DNA of 64,000 nucleotides from a bacterium CG_4_9_14_3_um_filter_65_15 (GTDB taxonomy: Bacteria; Krumholzibacteriota; Krumholzibacteriia; LZORAL124-64-63), in assembly GCA_002790835.1 (NCBI GenBank), contig PFVX01000079.1:197621-261620 (forward strand), in the 5' to 3' direction. Below are positions 1-9,890 of the stretch, piece after piece. Below the pieces are notes generated by a model. It saw nothing but the letters and a program-made list of their open reading frames with translations. It searched no databases and had not been told where the DNA came from. A program made the position numbers and the translations under genes. Numbering within the stretch: the first letter of the stretch is position 1; each line of letters starts with the position of its first letter.

Positions 1-123
1 GTATTTGGGCGAGTGGCTGAGGGTGCGAATTCCGTTTTCCCACAGGGCGGCGGCGACGGTCGTGCCGGCCCGGCAGGTCAGGGTCCGGCCCTCGAAGCGA
101 ATCTTCACCAGTTGCTGGTCCAA
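1..123 (-). CDS. Partial CDS, N-terminus of a (2Fe-2S)-binding Fer2_4/HcnA/sarcosine-oxidase-alpha-like protein; runs off window start
   Basis: Minus-strand translation from TTG at 123: LDQQLVKIRFEGRTLTCRAGTTVAAALWENGIRTLSHSPKY, resembling the start of Fer2_4-type domains. Only about 40 aa visible. Confidence 0.5.
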   Translation of the reverse strand, partial: MDQQLVKIRFEGRTLTCRAGTTVAAALWENGIRTLSHSPKY

Positions 124-338
124 CGCGGCGTCCTTTCCGGGTGCGACGGTCGGAAACGGTCCGGAGAGTCCGCCCCGAAAATAGAGCCCAGGGTCCCAGG
201 CGGCAAGCTCGGTGTGGATGCTGAAAACGCTTCTTTTCCCTGCCCGGTCGGGTCATATATTTGGCATTGGGTCATCAACCGGGAGCCGAACGGCGTCGGG
301 TTGTCATCACCGAATTCTTCCAGGCCGCGAGGTGCGCC

Positions 339-1709
339 ATGTCCCAGACCGCTTTCGAAGCCATCGCCAAGGTCATCGCCGGCAAGGACGTCCAGTTCAT
401 CGACCTGAAGATGCTCGATATGACCGGCCGTTTGCATCACCTGTCGTTTCCCGCCACGCGTCTGTCCGAAGCGGTCTGTCGCGACGGGATCGGATTCGAT
501 GGGTCGAGCTACGGTTTCCTCAAGGTGGAAAGCAGCGACATGGTCCTGGTGCCGGACCTCGACACCGCGTGCATCGATCCTTTCCGGAGCCGCCGCACCC
601 TGAGCATGTTCGCCGAGGCCCGGTTGGCCAACAGCGAGCGCACGCCGTTTACCCAGGACGGACGGGTCATCGGACGGAACGCCGAAGCGGCCCTCAAGAA
701 GGCGGGGGTGGCCGACGTTTCCCAGTGGGGGCCCGAATACGAGTTCCATATTTTCGAGGGAGCCGAGTTCCGCATCGGGGACAACGGTTCCTCCTTCCGC
801 CTGGACAGCAGCGAGGGGTTCTACGGCAACGCCTACCACGCCTGCAATCCCTTTGATCGCTACGATGATTTCCGTGACGAGGTTTGCGCCAGCATGGCCG
901 ATTTCGGCATCCCCGTGCGTTACCACCACCACGAGGTGGGCGGGCAGGGCCAGCAGGAGATCGAAGGCTGGTTCTCCGACCTCGTGACCACCGGTGATCA
1001 TGCGGTGCTGGCCAAGTACGTCCTGTTCAACCTCGCCGAGAAGCACGGCCTGAAGGCTACCTTCATGCCCAAGCCCCTGTACGACAACGCCGGCAGCGGT
1101 TGGCACCTGCACCAGTTCCTCATGCAGGGAGGAAAGAACATCTTCCACGACCCCCAGGGCTACGCCGAGCTTTCCCAGACCGCCCTCTACTATATCGGCG
1201 GGATCTTGGCCCACGCCGACTCGCTGTGCGCCTTCACCAACCCTTCCACCAACAGTTTCAAGCGGTTGGTGCCCGGTTTCGAAGCCCCAACGGTGAGGAC
1301 GTTCGGGCGCTCCAACCGCGGAGCCGCCATCCGGGTGCCCAGCTATGTGACCGACCCCCAGTTTCGGCGCATCGAATACCGGCCCCCGGATCTGACCTGC
1401 AACCCCTACCTGTGCTGTGCCGCGGTGCTGATGGCCGGCCTGGACGGCATCGTCAACCGCATCGATCCGGTGGCAGCGGGCTTTGCCCCCGAGGACGCTC
1501 CGTCGGACACGGGCCGTCAGGAGGACTTCCTGCCCCGCAGCCTGGACGACGCCCTGGACGCCATGGAGGCGGATCATGCCTACCTGCTGCGGGACGAGGT
1601 CTTTCCCGAAGCCCTGATCCGCCGCTGGTTGGAGATCAAACGGCTGGAGATCCAGGCCATCAACGGCAGACCCCATCCCTACGAGTTCACCATGTACTTC
1701 GATTTCTGA
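339..1709 (+). CDS. glnA: Glutamine synthetase (type I-like) family protein
   Basis: MSQTAFEAIAKVIAGKDVQFIDLKMLDMTGRLHHLSFPA...GIGFDGSSYGF...GSGWHLHQFL...NRGAAIRVPSY; GS beta-grasp and catalytic motifs; C-terminus lacks an obvious NLYDLP adenylylation motif. Confidence 0.88.
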   Translation: MSQTAFEAIAKVIAGKDVQFIDLKMLDMTGRLHHLSFPATRLSEAVCRDGIGFDGSSYGFLKVESSDMVLVPDLDTACIDPFRSRRTLSMFAEARLANSERTPFTQDGRVIGRNAEAALKKAGVADVSQWGPEYEFHIFEGAEFRIGDNGSSFRLDSSEGFYGNAYHACNPFDRYDDFRDEVCASMADFGIPVRYHHHEVGGQGQQEIEGWFSDLVTTGDHAVLAKYVLFNLAEKHGLKATFMPKPLYDNAGSGWHLHQFLMQGGKNIFHDPQGYAELSQTALYYIGGILAHADSLCAFTNPSTNSFKRLVPGFEAPTVRTFGRSNRGAAIRVPSYVTDPQFRRIEYRPPDLTCNPYLCCAAVLMAGLDGIVNRIDPVAAGFAPEDAPSDTGRQEDFLPRSLDDALDAMEADHAYLLRDEVFPEALIRRWLEIKRLEIQAINGRPHPYEFTMYFDF

Positions 1710-1723
1710 TGCGGGGAGCCGAG

Positions 1724-2122
1724 ATGATCGAGAAGCCCGTATCCACCTCCGCCCACGCCCAGTTCATGGACGTCACACCCCTGGTCGCCGAAGCGGTGGC
1801 CGAGTTGGGTCTGCGCGAGGGGGCGGTCCTCGTCTTCAACCCCCACACCACCGCGGGGGTGACGATCAACGAAGGCGCCGATCCGGATGTGGTGTCCGAC
1901 CTGCTCAGGGCGCTGGAGCGTCTGGTGCCCTGGCAGGCGGGGTATCGCCATGCCGAAGGCAACGCCGCGGCCCACATGAAGGCTTCCTTGATGGGCACAT
2001 CGGTGCAGGTCATCGTTGCAGGGGGCCGGCTACAGCTCGGCACCTGGCAGAAGATCTGGTTCTGTGAGTTCGACGGGCCCCGTCAGCGGAGGCTATGGAT
2101 CAGCGCGCTGAGCCACGGTTGA
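1724..2122 (+). CDS. YjbQ/UPF0047 family protein
   Basis: VFNPHTTAGVTINEGADPDVVSDLLRALERLVP...HAEGNAAAHMKASLMG...GTWQKIWFCEFDGPRQRRLWI is characteristic of the family. Confidence 0.88.
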   Translation: MIEKPVSTSAHAQFMDVTPLVAEAVAELGLREGAVLVFNPHTTAGVTINEGADPDVVSDLLRALERLVPWQAGYRHAEGNAAAHMKASLMGTSVQVIVAGGRLQLGTWQKIWFCEFDGPRQRRLWISALSHG

Positions 2123-3157
2123 AGCGGCTGACGAGGTGGCGGGGAACAGGGCGCGGATTCGCTCCCGGGTCGTCTTGGCCGTCACCGTGAAGCGGCCCAC
2201 GTGCCAGGGGCCGGTGGCGGGGGAGAAGGTGCGGGCCATCAGGCTGACGGTGCCGGAAAATCCCGTCCGTGAGGCCACGCTGTCCAGGTCGCCGTTGCCG
2301 TAGCCGTAAGGCCAGGCCAGCCAGCGGCTGACCGCCCCGGTGTGATGCAGGATGCTCGCCCGGCTGGCCAGCAAGTCCCCGGTCACCGGGCGGAAGCGCC
2401 CCTGGTCCAGCTGTTGCCACTGCGGACCGACCAGGGTCTTCACTTCGGGCTGCAGCCGGTTGATGTCCTTCATGTTGGCCACTTTTACCGTCTGGGGCAC
2501 CAACTCCGGGTTCCAGAACACCGGTTCCACACCCCTGCGGGCGCGCACCTTGAAATGTTCCCGGTTGGTATGGGAATCCAGGATGACCAGTCCCGAGTTC
2601 TGCATGGCGCTCAACTCCTCCCAATTGCACATCTCCAGTCCGGCCCAGGACCTTCCGACTTCCGCGGTCGGAACGAAGAGGTGCGCCCGCATGCGGTACT
2701 TGCGCAGCAGGGGGAAGGCGAGGGTGTATGCGCTGTGTTCGGCGTCGTCGATGGTCAGGACCACCGCTCGCCTGGGCAGGGGCACGTCCTGTTTCATGGC
2801 GTCGGCAACCTCGTCGAGAGTCAGGACCTGGATGTCGTTGTCCCGGAAGTACCGCAGGTGGTGCTCGAATTCGGAGATCGGCAGGGTCCAGAACTCCCTC
2901 TCGTTCAGAACGGGCAGGCCGAGGACCACGCTGCCGGCGACCCGGGCCAGATAGCCGGGATCGAAACGCGCGCGAAAATAGTGGTAGCAGATCACCGGCA
3001 CGCCGCCGGTGCCGCCGAAAGATCCCTGGTCCCCCAGATCCATCTGATCCAAGCGGGATGGTTCAGGTATTCCGTCGTTGCGGCACCCGGATAGCGAGAA
3101 GGCGCTCGCCAGGAGCAGGACCCCGCTGACGGTGAGAATTCGGCGGAGTTTCAACAC
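2093..3157 (-). CDS. Polysaccharide deacetylase lipoprotein, PgaB N-terminal domain-like
   Basis: Lipobox-like FSLSGC; VPVICYHYF, RAVVLTIDDAEHSAYTLAFPLLRKY, DSHTNREH; sits in a pga-like operon. Confidence 0.8.
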   Translation of the reverse strand: MLKLRRILTVSGVLLLASAFSLSGCRNDGIPEPSRLDQMDLGDQGSFGGTGGVPVICYHYFRARFDPGYLARVAGSVVLGLPVLNEREFWTLPISEFEHHLRYFRDNDIQVLTLDEVADAMKQDVPLPRRAVVLTIDDAEHSAYTLAFPLLRKYRMRAHLFVPTAEVGRSWAGLEMCNWEELSAMQNSGLVILDSHTNREHFKVRARRGVEPVFWNPELVPQTVKVANMKDINRLQPEVKTLVGPQWQQLDQGRFRPVTGDLLASRASILHHTGAVSRWLAWPYGYGNGDLDSVASRTGFSGTVSLMARTFSPATGPWHVGRFTVTAKTTRERIRALFPATSSAASTVAQRADP

Positions 3158-3160
3158 GTC

Positions 3161-4513
3161 CTAGAACACCCCCCGCACCGACAAGCCGGCGAACGTGCGG
3201 TGATAACCGCTGCTGGTCACGAACGAACTGCGGGAATGCCCGCCCTCGATGGCGATGAGCCAGCTGGGAGCCACACGCAGCCCGATGCGCCCGGAACCAC
3301 CGCCGACCCCGATGCCGTCGGCAGCAGCTTCCTTCTCCTGGCCGGTGCTCCCCTCCAGGGCGAATGTCCAGCGCCGTCCGAAGCGCTTGAGACGCACGGT
3401 CAGGCTTCCGTTGCGCACCCAGTCGGGAGACCAGTAGCCGCCGGGATAGGCCAGGGTGTCGTCCATGTGGGTGAAGGCGGCGATCACATCCAGGTTGACC
3501 GCCCCTTCGTAGTGCCAGCCGGCCTGCAGGCGGCCCTGCAGGCGGCGGTTTCCGTCGCTGAAGGTGGCCCGGGTCCCGGAGGCCCCCACCGACCAGGCCT
3601 TGGCCACCCGCAGTTCACAGGACAGGTTCTCCTGCTCGTAGCCGATTTCGCGGGCGAAGGCCAAATAGGTCTCAACGGGCTGGGATGCGGCGCCTCCGTC
3701 GAAGCGCAGGCGCGAAGTGGGTTGCCAGGTCAGCCAGACATCGGCCCCCGGGCGATTCCAGTCCAGTTTTTCGCTGGCGCCGGCCGGCGGACCATCGCTG
3801 CCGAAGTGCTCGAACCAGCCCGTGGCGTGGCAGGACAGATGCGGAGCCAATCCCGCAGTCAACAGCATCTGCCAGCGCATAGCCGTGACGTCCGGCTGTC
3901 CGGGTTGGGCATAGCGGGACAGGCGCATTCCGACCTGGACCATGGCGCGACCGCCCACCGTGGTGGCGCCCAGGGCCGACAGACGCTGGACGTCCAGGTC
4001 GTCGGAATCCCAACTTCCCTGCCAGGCCAGGGAAGCGTGGGGGGTGTATTCGTCCAGGACGCGCAGGGCGAAATCGCCCGCTTCGGTTCGGGCGGCTGCA
4101 GATAGGCGGGTGTCCGTCTCCACTCCCCGCAGGGTACCCCACCCGGCATGCAGGCGGTTCCCCCAGATCCGGCAGCGTGCCAGGCCGATGCGCGCGTCGG
4201 CGTCCAGGGGGTTTTCTGCGATCAGGTCGCTGTAGATGTCTGCGGCCTGCCGCTGCAATCCGTACCAGCTGAGCGCCAGGGCCAGGCCCCGCCGGGTCGC
4301 CGGATCACGATCTCCGGGGTTCTCCCGTTGCCAGAGGCGAAACTGGTCCACGGCCCGATCGGCGTGTTCGTTCCAGAGGTTGGCGAAGGCGGCGCCGCGC
4401 GGATCGGTGGCGGCGCTCGCGTCGCCACAGACCGCCAGGAGCAGACATAACGCCCCAAAGACGGCGGCCATCCGTCGCGGTTCGGGCCCGATCGTTCTGC
4501 ACGTCCGATTCAT
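3161..4513 (-). CDS. TPR-containing outer-membrane beta-barrel, YaiO/PgaA-like
   Basis: N-terminal TPR-like repeats (LALSWYGLQRQAADIYSDLIAENPLDADARIGLARC) then alternating amphipathic strands ending in F (FAGLSVRGVF). Confidence 0.65.
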   Translation of the reverse strand: MNRTCRTIGPEPRRMAAVFGALCLLLAVCGDASAATDPRGAAFANLWNEHADRAVDQFRLWQRENPGDRDPATRRGLALALSWYGLQRQAADIYSDLIAENPLDADARIGLARCRIWGNRLHAGWGTLRGVETDTRLSAAARTEAGDFALRVLDEYTPHASLAWQGSWDSDDLDVQRLSALGATTVGGRAMVQVGMRLSRYAQPGQPDVTAMRWQMLLTAGLAPHLSCHATGWFEHFGSDGPPAGASEKLDWNRPGADVWLTWQPTSRLRFDGGAASQPVETYLAFAREIGYEQENLSCELRVAKAWSVGASGTRATFSDGNRRLQGRLQAGWHYEGAVNLDVIAAFTHMDDTLAYPGGYWSPDWVRNGSLTVRLKRFGRRWTFALEGSTGQEKEAAADGIGVGGGSGRIGLRVAPSWLIAIEGGHSRSSFVTSSGYHRTFAGLSVRGVF

Positions 4514-5781
4514 TATTCACGCACCGTTTTCCATTGGGTGATCCGCGTCTTCTGTCGATTGACCTTCAGTCCCCGGGGGGCCGTCATAACCGTGATCAAG
4601 GCCATCAGGATCCAGTACACCAGGGGATAGAAGACGGCGATGATGTAATAGCGGGGCAGGGTCGGGTCGTAGGACCGGTCCAGCACCACGCCCGTGTAGA
4701 GCTGCGCGAGGCAGATCGTGGCGATGAGCATACCCCAGAAATTGGGCACGGGGGAGGCTCCAACCGGGGGGTACCCCAGGGCGTAACTGGTCAGCCAGAT
4801 CAGCGTCAGCAGGACGTAGGTGTAGGCCCAGCCAACCGAAAGACTCGCTTCGACCAGGACGGGCCACAGGCGCCGGTTTTCCCATTTGCGCACGCTGCGC
4901 CCGTGCCGCCACAACACCTGGCTGAGTCCCAGAGCCCAGCGCCGCCGCTGGATCCACAGGCCGCGCAGGGATTGGGGAACCCGCATCCACATGATGGCCC
5001 GCGATTCATAGCGCACGTCCCAGTGCCTCAGCTGCAGGCGCCAGGTCAGGTCGATGTCCTCGGTGGCCATATCCGGGCTGTACAGGCCCACGTCGAACAG
5101 GGCGGAGCGGCGGAAAATGCCGACCACCCCGCTCATGGTCATGATGCGACCCCAGATGCGTTGGGCCCGGCGCATCAGGGAGATGATGGAGGCGAATTCG
5201 ATGGCCTGCAGCTTGGCCAGGAAACTGTCGCGGTTGACGACGCGGGGGTTGCCCGTCACCGCCGCACAGCGGGGCCAGCGGAAGTGCGGCACCATGCGGT
5301 CGAGGATGTCCGGGGCGGGATTGGCGTCGGCGTCCATGACGAAGATCAGCTCGCCGCGGGTCACGGGGATGGCGTCGTTCAGGGCCATGGCCTTGCCCTC
5401 GTTCACCAGCTTGCGCACCAAACGCACGCGCTCATCGGACAATAATGGTTGGATGAGTTCGCGGGTGCGGTCGGTCGAGCAGTCATCCACGACCACGACT
5501 TCGAAATTGGGGTAGCAGACGTTCAACACCCCGGCCACGGTCTCGGCGATGCTGGATTCCTCGTTGTAGGCGGGGATGACGAAGGAAACCAAAGGTTTTT
5601 CCTCGCTGGTGTAGAAGGCCTCCAGCTCATCCTCGTCGATATCCTCGCGCCGCTTGAAGAAAAGGATCGCGGTGTAGATCCACATCACGCTGGTCACCAT
5701 GGGGTACCACGCGAAGTAGGTCAGCAGCAGGTAATACCACGGAGTGGACTGGAAGGTGACCATGGCACTGTAGATGTCCAT
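4513..5781 (-). CDS. Family 2 glycosyltransferase, PgaC/IcaA-like PNAG synthase
   Basis: MDIYSAMVTFQSTPWYYLLLTYFAWYP..VSFVIPAYNEESSIAETVAGVL..VVVDDCSTDRT..MDADANPAPD..TEDIDLTWRLQ..QRRRWALGLSQ; multiple TM helices. Start taken at MDIYS rather than the longer ORF. Confidence 0.88.
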   Translation of the reverse strand: MDIYSAMVTFQSTPWYYLLLTYFAWYPMVTSVMWIYTAILFFKRREDIDEDELEAFYTSEEKPLVSFVIPAYNEESSIAETVAGVLNVCYPNFEVVVVDDCSTDRTRELIQPLLSDERVRLVRKLVNEGKAMALNDAIPVTRGELIFVMDADANPAPDILDRMVPHFRWPRCAAVTGNPRVVNRDSFLAKLQAIEFASIISLMRRAQRIWGRIMTMSGVVGIFRRSALFDVGLYSPDMATEDIDLTWRLQLRHWDVRYESRAIMWMRVPQSLRGLWIQRRRWALGLSQVLWRHGRSVRKWENRRLWPVLVEASLSVGWAYTYVLLTLIWLTSYALGYPPVGASPVPNFWGMLIATICLAQLYTGVVLDRSYDPTLPRYYIIAVFYPLVYWILMALITVMTAPRGLKVNRQKTRITQWKTVRE

Positions 5782-6155
5782 CAGGTGGTCACCCTTCCGG
5801 CGGCCGCGTAGACCTTGTTGCCGTCGGCATCGATATCGATGCTGATCACGCCCGCGGCCTGCAACTGGACTTGCGGGGGGCCGAGGACGGGGCGGCCGAG
5901 GTGGTCGTGGTCCATGGATTCGGGGACCTTGGCCCGGCTTCCGGAGCGACGGTTCTGCCGGGCGATGTTCTTGTTGTGCCGGACCCAGAGGACCGTAAGC
6001 AAAAGTCCCAGCAACGAGACGGCCCCGAGCACGAACAGGGCCTGGAAGGTGGCCAGGGTGAGCCGTCGCCCGCTGACGATGTACCAGTAGTATCCGAACA
6101 GGATCCACAGCAGGATCGCGAACAGGTAGTGCAGGTAATTCCTGACCGATTGCAT
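5781..6155 (-). CDS. Small membrane protein, PgaD-like
   Basis: MQSVRNYLHYLFAILLWILFGYYWYIVSGRRLTLATFQALFVLGAVSLLGLLLTVLWVRHNKNIARQ; two TM helices; overlaps the pgaC-like start. Confidence 0.6.
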   Translation of the reverse strand: MQSVRNYLHYLFAILLWILFGYYWYIVSGRRLTLATFQALFVLGAVSLLGLLLTVLWVRHNKNIARQNRRSGSRAKVPESMDHDHLGRPVLGPPQVQLQAAGVISIDIDADGNKVYAAAGRVTT

Positions 6156-6342
6156 CGGGCGATCTTCTTCCCGGGGCCGGGTCCGTCCGGCGTGAGGTTG
6201 ACCGCGGGACCCGACGACCTTAAACTTCCGGATCCGACGGCATGCAGCGGCCGGTTGTCCTCTGCGGTGGCCACGATTTCTATCGACCGAAGGCACAGGG
6301 ACTTGATCCCTGTTTGAACGCCCCTTGCCGAATGGAGCCACC

Positions 6343-9063
6343 TTGAAAGCCCGAGAAATCCGCACCCGTTTTCTGGACTTTTTCGCTCGGCACGGGCACC
6401 AGGTGGTGCCTTCGTCCACGCTGGTGCCGCACGACGATCCCACCCTGTTGTTCACCAATGCGGGTATGAACCAGTTCAAGGGGGTTTTTCTGGGTCTGGA
6501 GCACCGCGACTACAAGCGGGCGGCATCGGTCCAGAAGTGCATGCGCGTCAGCGGCAAGCACAACGATCTGGAAGAGGTCGGCAAGGACGCCCGGCATCAT
6601 ACCTTCTTCGAGATGCTTGGCAACTGGTCATTCGGCGACTACTACAAGCGCGAGTCCATCGTCTGGGGCTGGGAATTCCTGACCGGGGAAATGGGTCTTG
6701 ATCCACAGCGCCTGTGGGTTTCGGTCTACAAGGACGACGACGAATCCTTCGCGATCTGGCGGGACGAAGTCGGAGTTCCCGCCGAGCGTATCGTGCGCCT
6801 CGGTGACATCGAGAAGGGCGACGAGGAGAACTTCTGGTCCATGGCCGACACCGGGCCCTGCGGCCCCTGCACCGAGATCCACATCGACCAGGGTGAAGCC
6901 ATGCGCTGCGACCACCCCGACGGTTGCGCCGTGGGGGTCTGTGATTGCGACCGCTGGCTGGAACTTTGGAACCACGTCTTCATGGAATTCAACCGCCAGG
7001 AGGACGGCACCCTGGATCCGCTGCCCATGCGCAGCGTGGATACCGGCCTGGGCTTCGAACGCCTGGTCGCGGTGATGCAGGGCAAGCAGAGCAACTACGA
7101 GAGCGACCTGTTCACGCCCCTGATCGACCGGATGGTCCGGATTAGCGGGCGCAAGGCCGTGGGCGAGGACCGCATCAGCATGCAGGTCATCGCCGACCAC
7201 GCCCGAGCGTGCACCTTCACGGTGGCCGACGGGGCCACTCCGTCCAACGAGGGCCGCGGTTACGTCGTGCGCCGCATCCTGCGCCGGGCCGCCCGGCACG
7301 GGCACCTGCTGGGCATGGAGGAGCCGTTCCTGTACCGGATCGCCGAAGTGGTCATCGACGAGATGGGCGAGGCCTACCCCGGGTTGGTTGAGCGCCGCGA
7401 GCGCATCCTCGCGACGATCCGGCAGGAGGAAGAACGGTTCGGCCGCACCCTCACGGCGGGCCTGCAAGTCTACCAGGACATCCGCCGCATCATGAAGCAG
7501 GAAGGGCGGACCGAACTGTCGGGCGAGGAGGCTTTCCGGCTGCACGATACCTTCGGCTTTCCCGTCGATCTGACGGCGGTGGTGGCCGAAGAAGACGGCT
7601 TCACCGTCGATCGCGAGGCCTTCAAACAATGCATGGAAGAGCAGCGCATCCGCAGCCGGAAGCAGAACGTTTTCATGGCCGGCATCGGACCCTGGCAGGC
7701 CGTGGATCCGGGCTTCGATCCGGCGACCTTTCGGGGCGAATTCACCGGTTACGATCACCTCGAAGAAAAGGCAAAGGTGGTGGCCGTGCGGGTCGGCGGC
7801 GAGGACACGGACGGCCGTGCGCTGGCCCACATCCTGTGTGAACGCTCGCCTTTCTATGCCGAATCCGGGGGCCAGGTGGCCGATCGGGGCACCATGACGG
7901 TGACCGCTTCAGGGCTTGAGTTGGCCGTTCTCGGCGTGGTCAAGGTTGAGGAGGGTCCGGTGTGTGTGGTTGCCGGAGAGGCCGCGGAACTGGTTTTGGC
8001 CCTGACGGCGGACCCGCGGGTCCGGCTGCAGGTCGATCCCCGGCACCGCGCCGGAGTCATGCGCCATCACACCGCCACCCATCTGCTGCATGCCGCCCTG
8101 CGCCAGGTCCTGGGCGACCACGTGGAGCAGGCCGGCAGCGTGGTGGAAGCGGCCCGCCTGCGTTTCGATTTCCGCCACGACAAGGCGGTCACGGCGGAGG
8201 AGCTGAACCGGGTCGAGGAGCTCGTCAACGAGGAGGTCGTGGCCAATCGCAGCGTCATCCGGCACGACGCCGTGGCGCTCGATGAGGCCAAGCGACGCGG
8301 GGCCATGGCCCTGTTCGGAGAGAAGTACGGCGATACGGTGCGCATGATCGAGATCCACGGCGGGTTTGCCGGCGCAACCCGGGAGAATCCCGAAGAGGGG
8401 CCGGTCTTTTCGCTGGAACTGTGCGGGGGCACCCATTGCCTGCGCACCGGGGACATCGGGCCGGTGCGGGTTACCGCCGAGCAGAGCGTGGCGGCCGGCG
8501 TGCGCCGGATCGAGGCGGTCAGTGGCCCCGAGGCCCTGGCCCTGTATGCCCAGGACCGCGAGACCGTGCGGAGCATCGCCGCCCGTCTGCGGCACGACGG
8601 CCCCCCCCTGGAGGAGCAAACGGCCGAACTGTTGGCCGAGCGCGACGCCCTGCGCAAGGAACTGGCCGCCGTGCAACAAAGCCGGGCCCGAGGCGCCCTG
8701 GACGGCGCCCTGGACTCCCCCCGCACCGTGGGCGACCTGAAGGTGGTCACCGCCCAGGTGGAGGCCGAGGACCGCGATGCCCTGCTCCAGCTTGGTGATC
8801 ATGTCCGCGACCGGCTGGGTGAGGCCGGAGTGGTGGTGCTCGCCGCCGTCCCCCAGGGCAAACCCACCCTGCTGGTGACCGTCACCCCGGACCTGGTCAA
8901 GACCGGACGGGCGCACGCTGGGAATCTGGTCAAAACCCTCGCCGCGAAGGTCGGCGGGCGTGGTGGCGGCAAGCCGGGCACGGCCCAGGCCGGACTGCCG
9001 GATACCGCGGCGCTGGCCGCGGCGCTGGCCGCGGTGGACGAGGTGTTGGCCGAATCGACCTGA
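6343..9063 (+). CDS. alaS: Alanine--tRNA ligase
   Basis: LKAREIRTRFLDFFARHGHQVVPSSTLVPHDDPTLLFTNAGMNQFK...HHTATHLLHAALRQVLGDHVEQAGS...CGGTHCLRTGDIG; probable TTG start. Confidence 0.97.
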   Translation: MKAREIRTRFLDFFARHGHQVVPSSTLVPHDDPTLLFTNAGMNQFKGVFLGLEHRDYKRAASVQKCMRVSGKHNDLEEVGKDARHHTFFEMLGNWSFGDYYKRESIVWGWEFLTGEMGLDPQRLWVSVYKDDDESFAIWRDEVGVPAERIVRLGDIEKGDEENFWSMADTGPCGPCTEIHIDQGEAMRCDHPDGCAVGVCDCDRWLELWNHVFMEFNRQEDGTLDPLPMRSVDTGLGFERLVAVMQGKQSNYESDLFTPLIDRMVRISGRKAVGEDRISMQVIADHARACTFTVADGATPSNEGRGYVVRRILRRAARHGHLLGMEEPFLYRIAEVVIDEMGEAYPGLVERRERILATIRQEEERFGRTLTAGLQVYQDIRRIMKQEGRTELSGEEAFRLHDTFGFPVDLTAVVAEEDGFTVDREAFKQCMEEQRIRSRKQNVFMAGIGPWQAVDPGFDPATFRGEFTGYDHLEEKAKVVAVRVGGEDTDGRALAHILCERSPFYAESGGQVADRGTMTVTASGLELAVLGVVKVEEGPVCVVAGEAAELVLALTADPRVRLQVDPRHRAGVMRHHTATHLLHAALRQVLGDHVEQAGSVVEAARLRFDFRHDKAVTAEELNRVEELVNEEVVANRSVIRHDAVALDEAKRRGAMALFGEKYGDTVRMIEIHGGFAGATRENPEEGPVFSLELCGGTHCLRTGDIGPVRVTAEQSVAAGVRRIEAVSGPEALALYAQDRETVRSIAARLRHDGPPLEEQTAELLAERDALRKELAAVQQSRARGALDGALDSPRTVGDLKVVTAQVEAEDRDALLQLGDHVRDRLGEAGVVVLAAVPQGKPTLLVTVTPDLVKTGRAHAGNLVKTLAAKVGGRGGGKPGTAQAGLPDTAALAAALAAVDEVLAEST

Positions 9064-9735
9064 TCAATCGCGCAGCCGGATGTACTGGTCCGGATCCTTG
9101 CGCCGGATGTTCGGCACCAGGGTCCCCTCGGCGGGGTGGCCGACCACCAGGAGCAGGAACGCCTTCTCCGCGGCCGGCCGGTCGAGGATCTCGCCGAGAA
9201 ACCCCATGGGACTGGGAGTGTGGGTGAGGGTCGCCAGGCCCGCCTGGTGCAGTGCGGCGATGAGAAATCCCGTGGCCAGACCCACCGATTCCTTGGTGTA
9301 GTAGTGCTTCTGCTTGTTCCCCTGCTCGTCTTTCCCGTGCCGCTGTTCGAACACCGCGATCAGCCAGGGCGCCGTTTCCAGAAACGGCTTGTCGGCGTTG
9401 GTGCCCAGGGGCTCGAGGTCGTCCAGCCAGTCTTGCGGAGCGCGGTCCCGGTAGAAACGCCGCTCTTCCTCTTCGGCCGCCAGCCGGATGCGGCGCTTGA
9501 GATCCGCCTCCGCCACCGCCTCGAAATGCCAGGGCTGCTTGTTGGCGCCGCTGGGCGCCTGCCCGGCGCATTCAAGACAGGCGCGGATGATGTTCCACGG
9601 CACGGCGCGGTCGGAGAATTCCCGCACGCTTCGGCGTCGGGTCATGGAGTCGCGGAATGCCTCGGCCCGGGACAGCATCTGCGCAGGCGTCCATGCGGGC
9701 AGCGGGGGCGGGGGGATCATATCGGGTCCGGTCAT
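9064..9735 (-). CDS. Nitroreductase family protein
   Basis: [77 protein letters not shown]. Confidence 0.88.
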   Translation of the reverse strand: MTGPDMIPPPPLPAWTPAQMLSRAEAFRDSMTRRRSVREFSDRAVPWNIIRACLECAGQAPSGANKQPWHFEAVAEADLKRRIRLAAEEEERRFYRDRAPQDWLDDLEPLGTNADKPFLETAPWLIAVFEQRHGKDEQGNKQKHYYTKESVGLATGFLIAALHQAGLATLTHTPSPMGFLGEILDRPAAEKAFLLLVVGHPAEGTLVPNIRRKDPDQYIRLRD

Positions 9736-9890
9736 GGGGCATCCTTCCGGGTTGGCTCAGCGCGGAGCGATCGCCTGAGCGCCGGGGGCTCGCGGCCGCA
9801 GATTGTTGCGATGATAGACCCAACGCACGCGTCGGCGCCACCAATGGCGGCGGAGTTGGCAACGGCGCCTGCAGGGCATATTGTCAGGTT

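Noticed and set aside
105-1676. 523-aa antisense ORF opposite glutamine synthetase
   Set aside because: Shadow ORF from high GC third positions; the plus-strand product is a clear GS.
9005-9045. Short direct repeat (gcggcgctggccgcggcgctggcc) at the alaS 3' end
   Set aside because: Codes for an Ala/Leu run; ordinary in GC-rich coding sequence.
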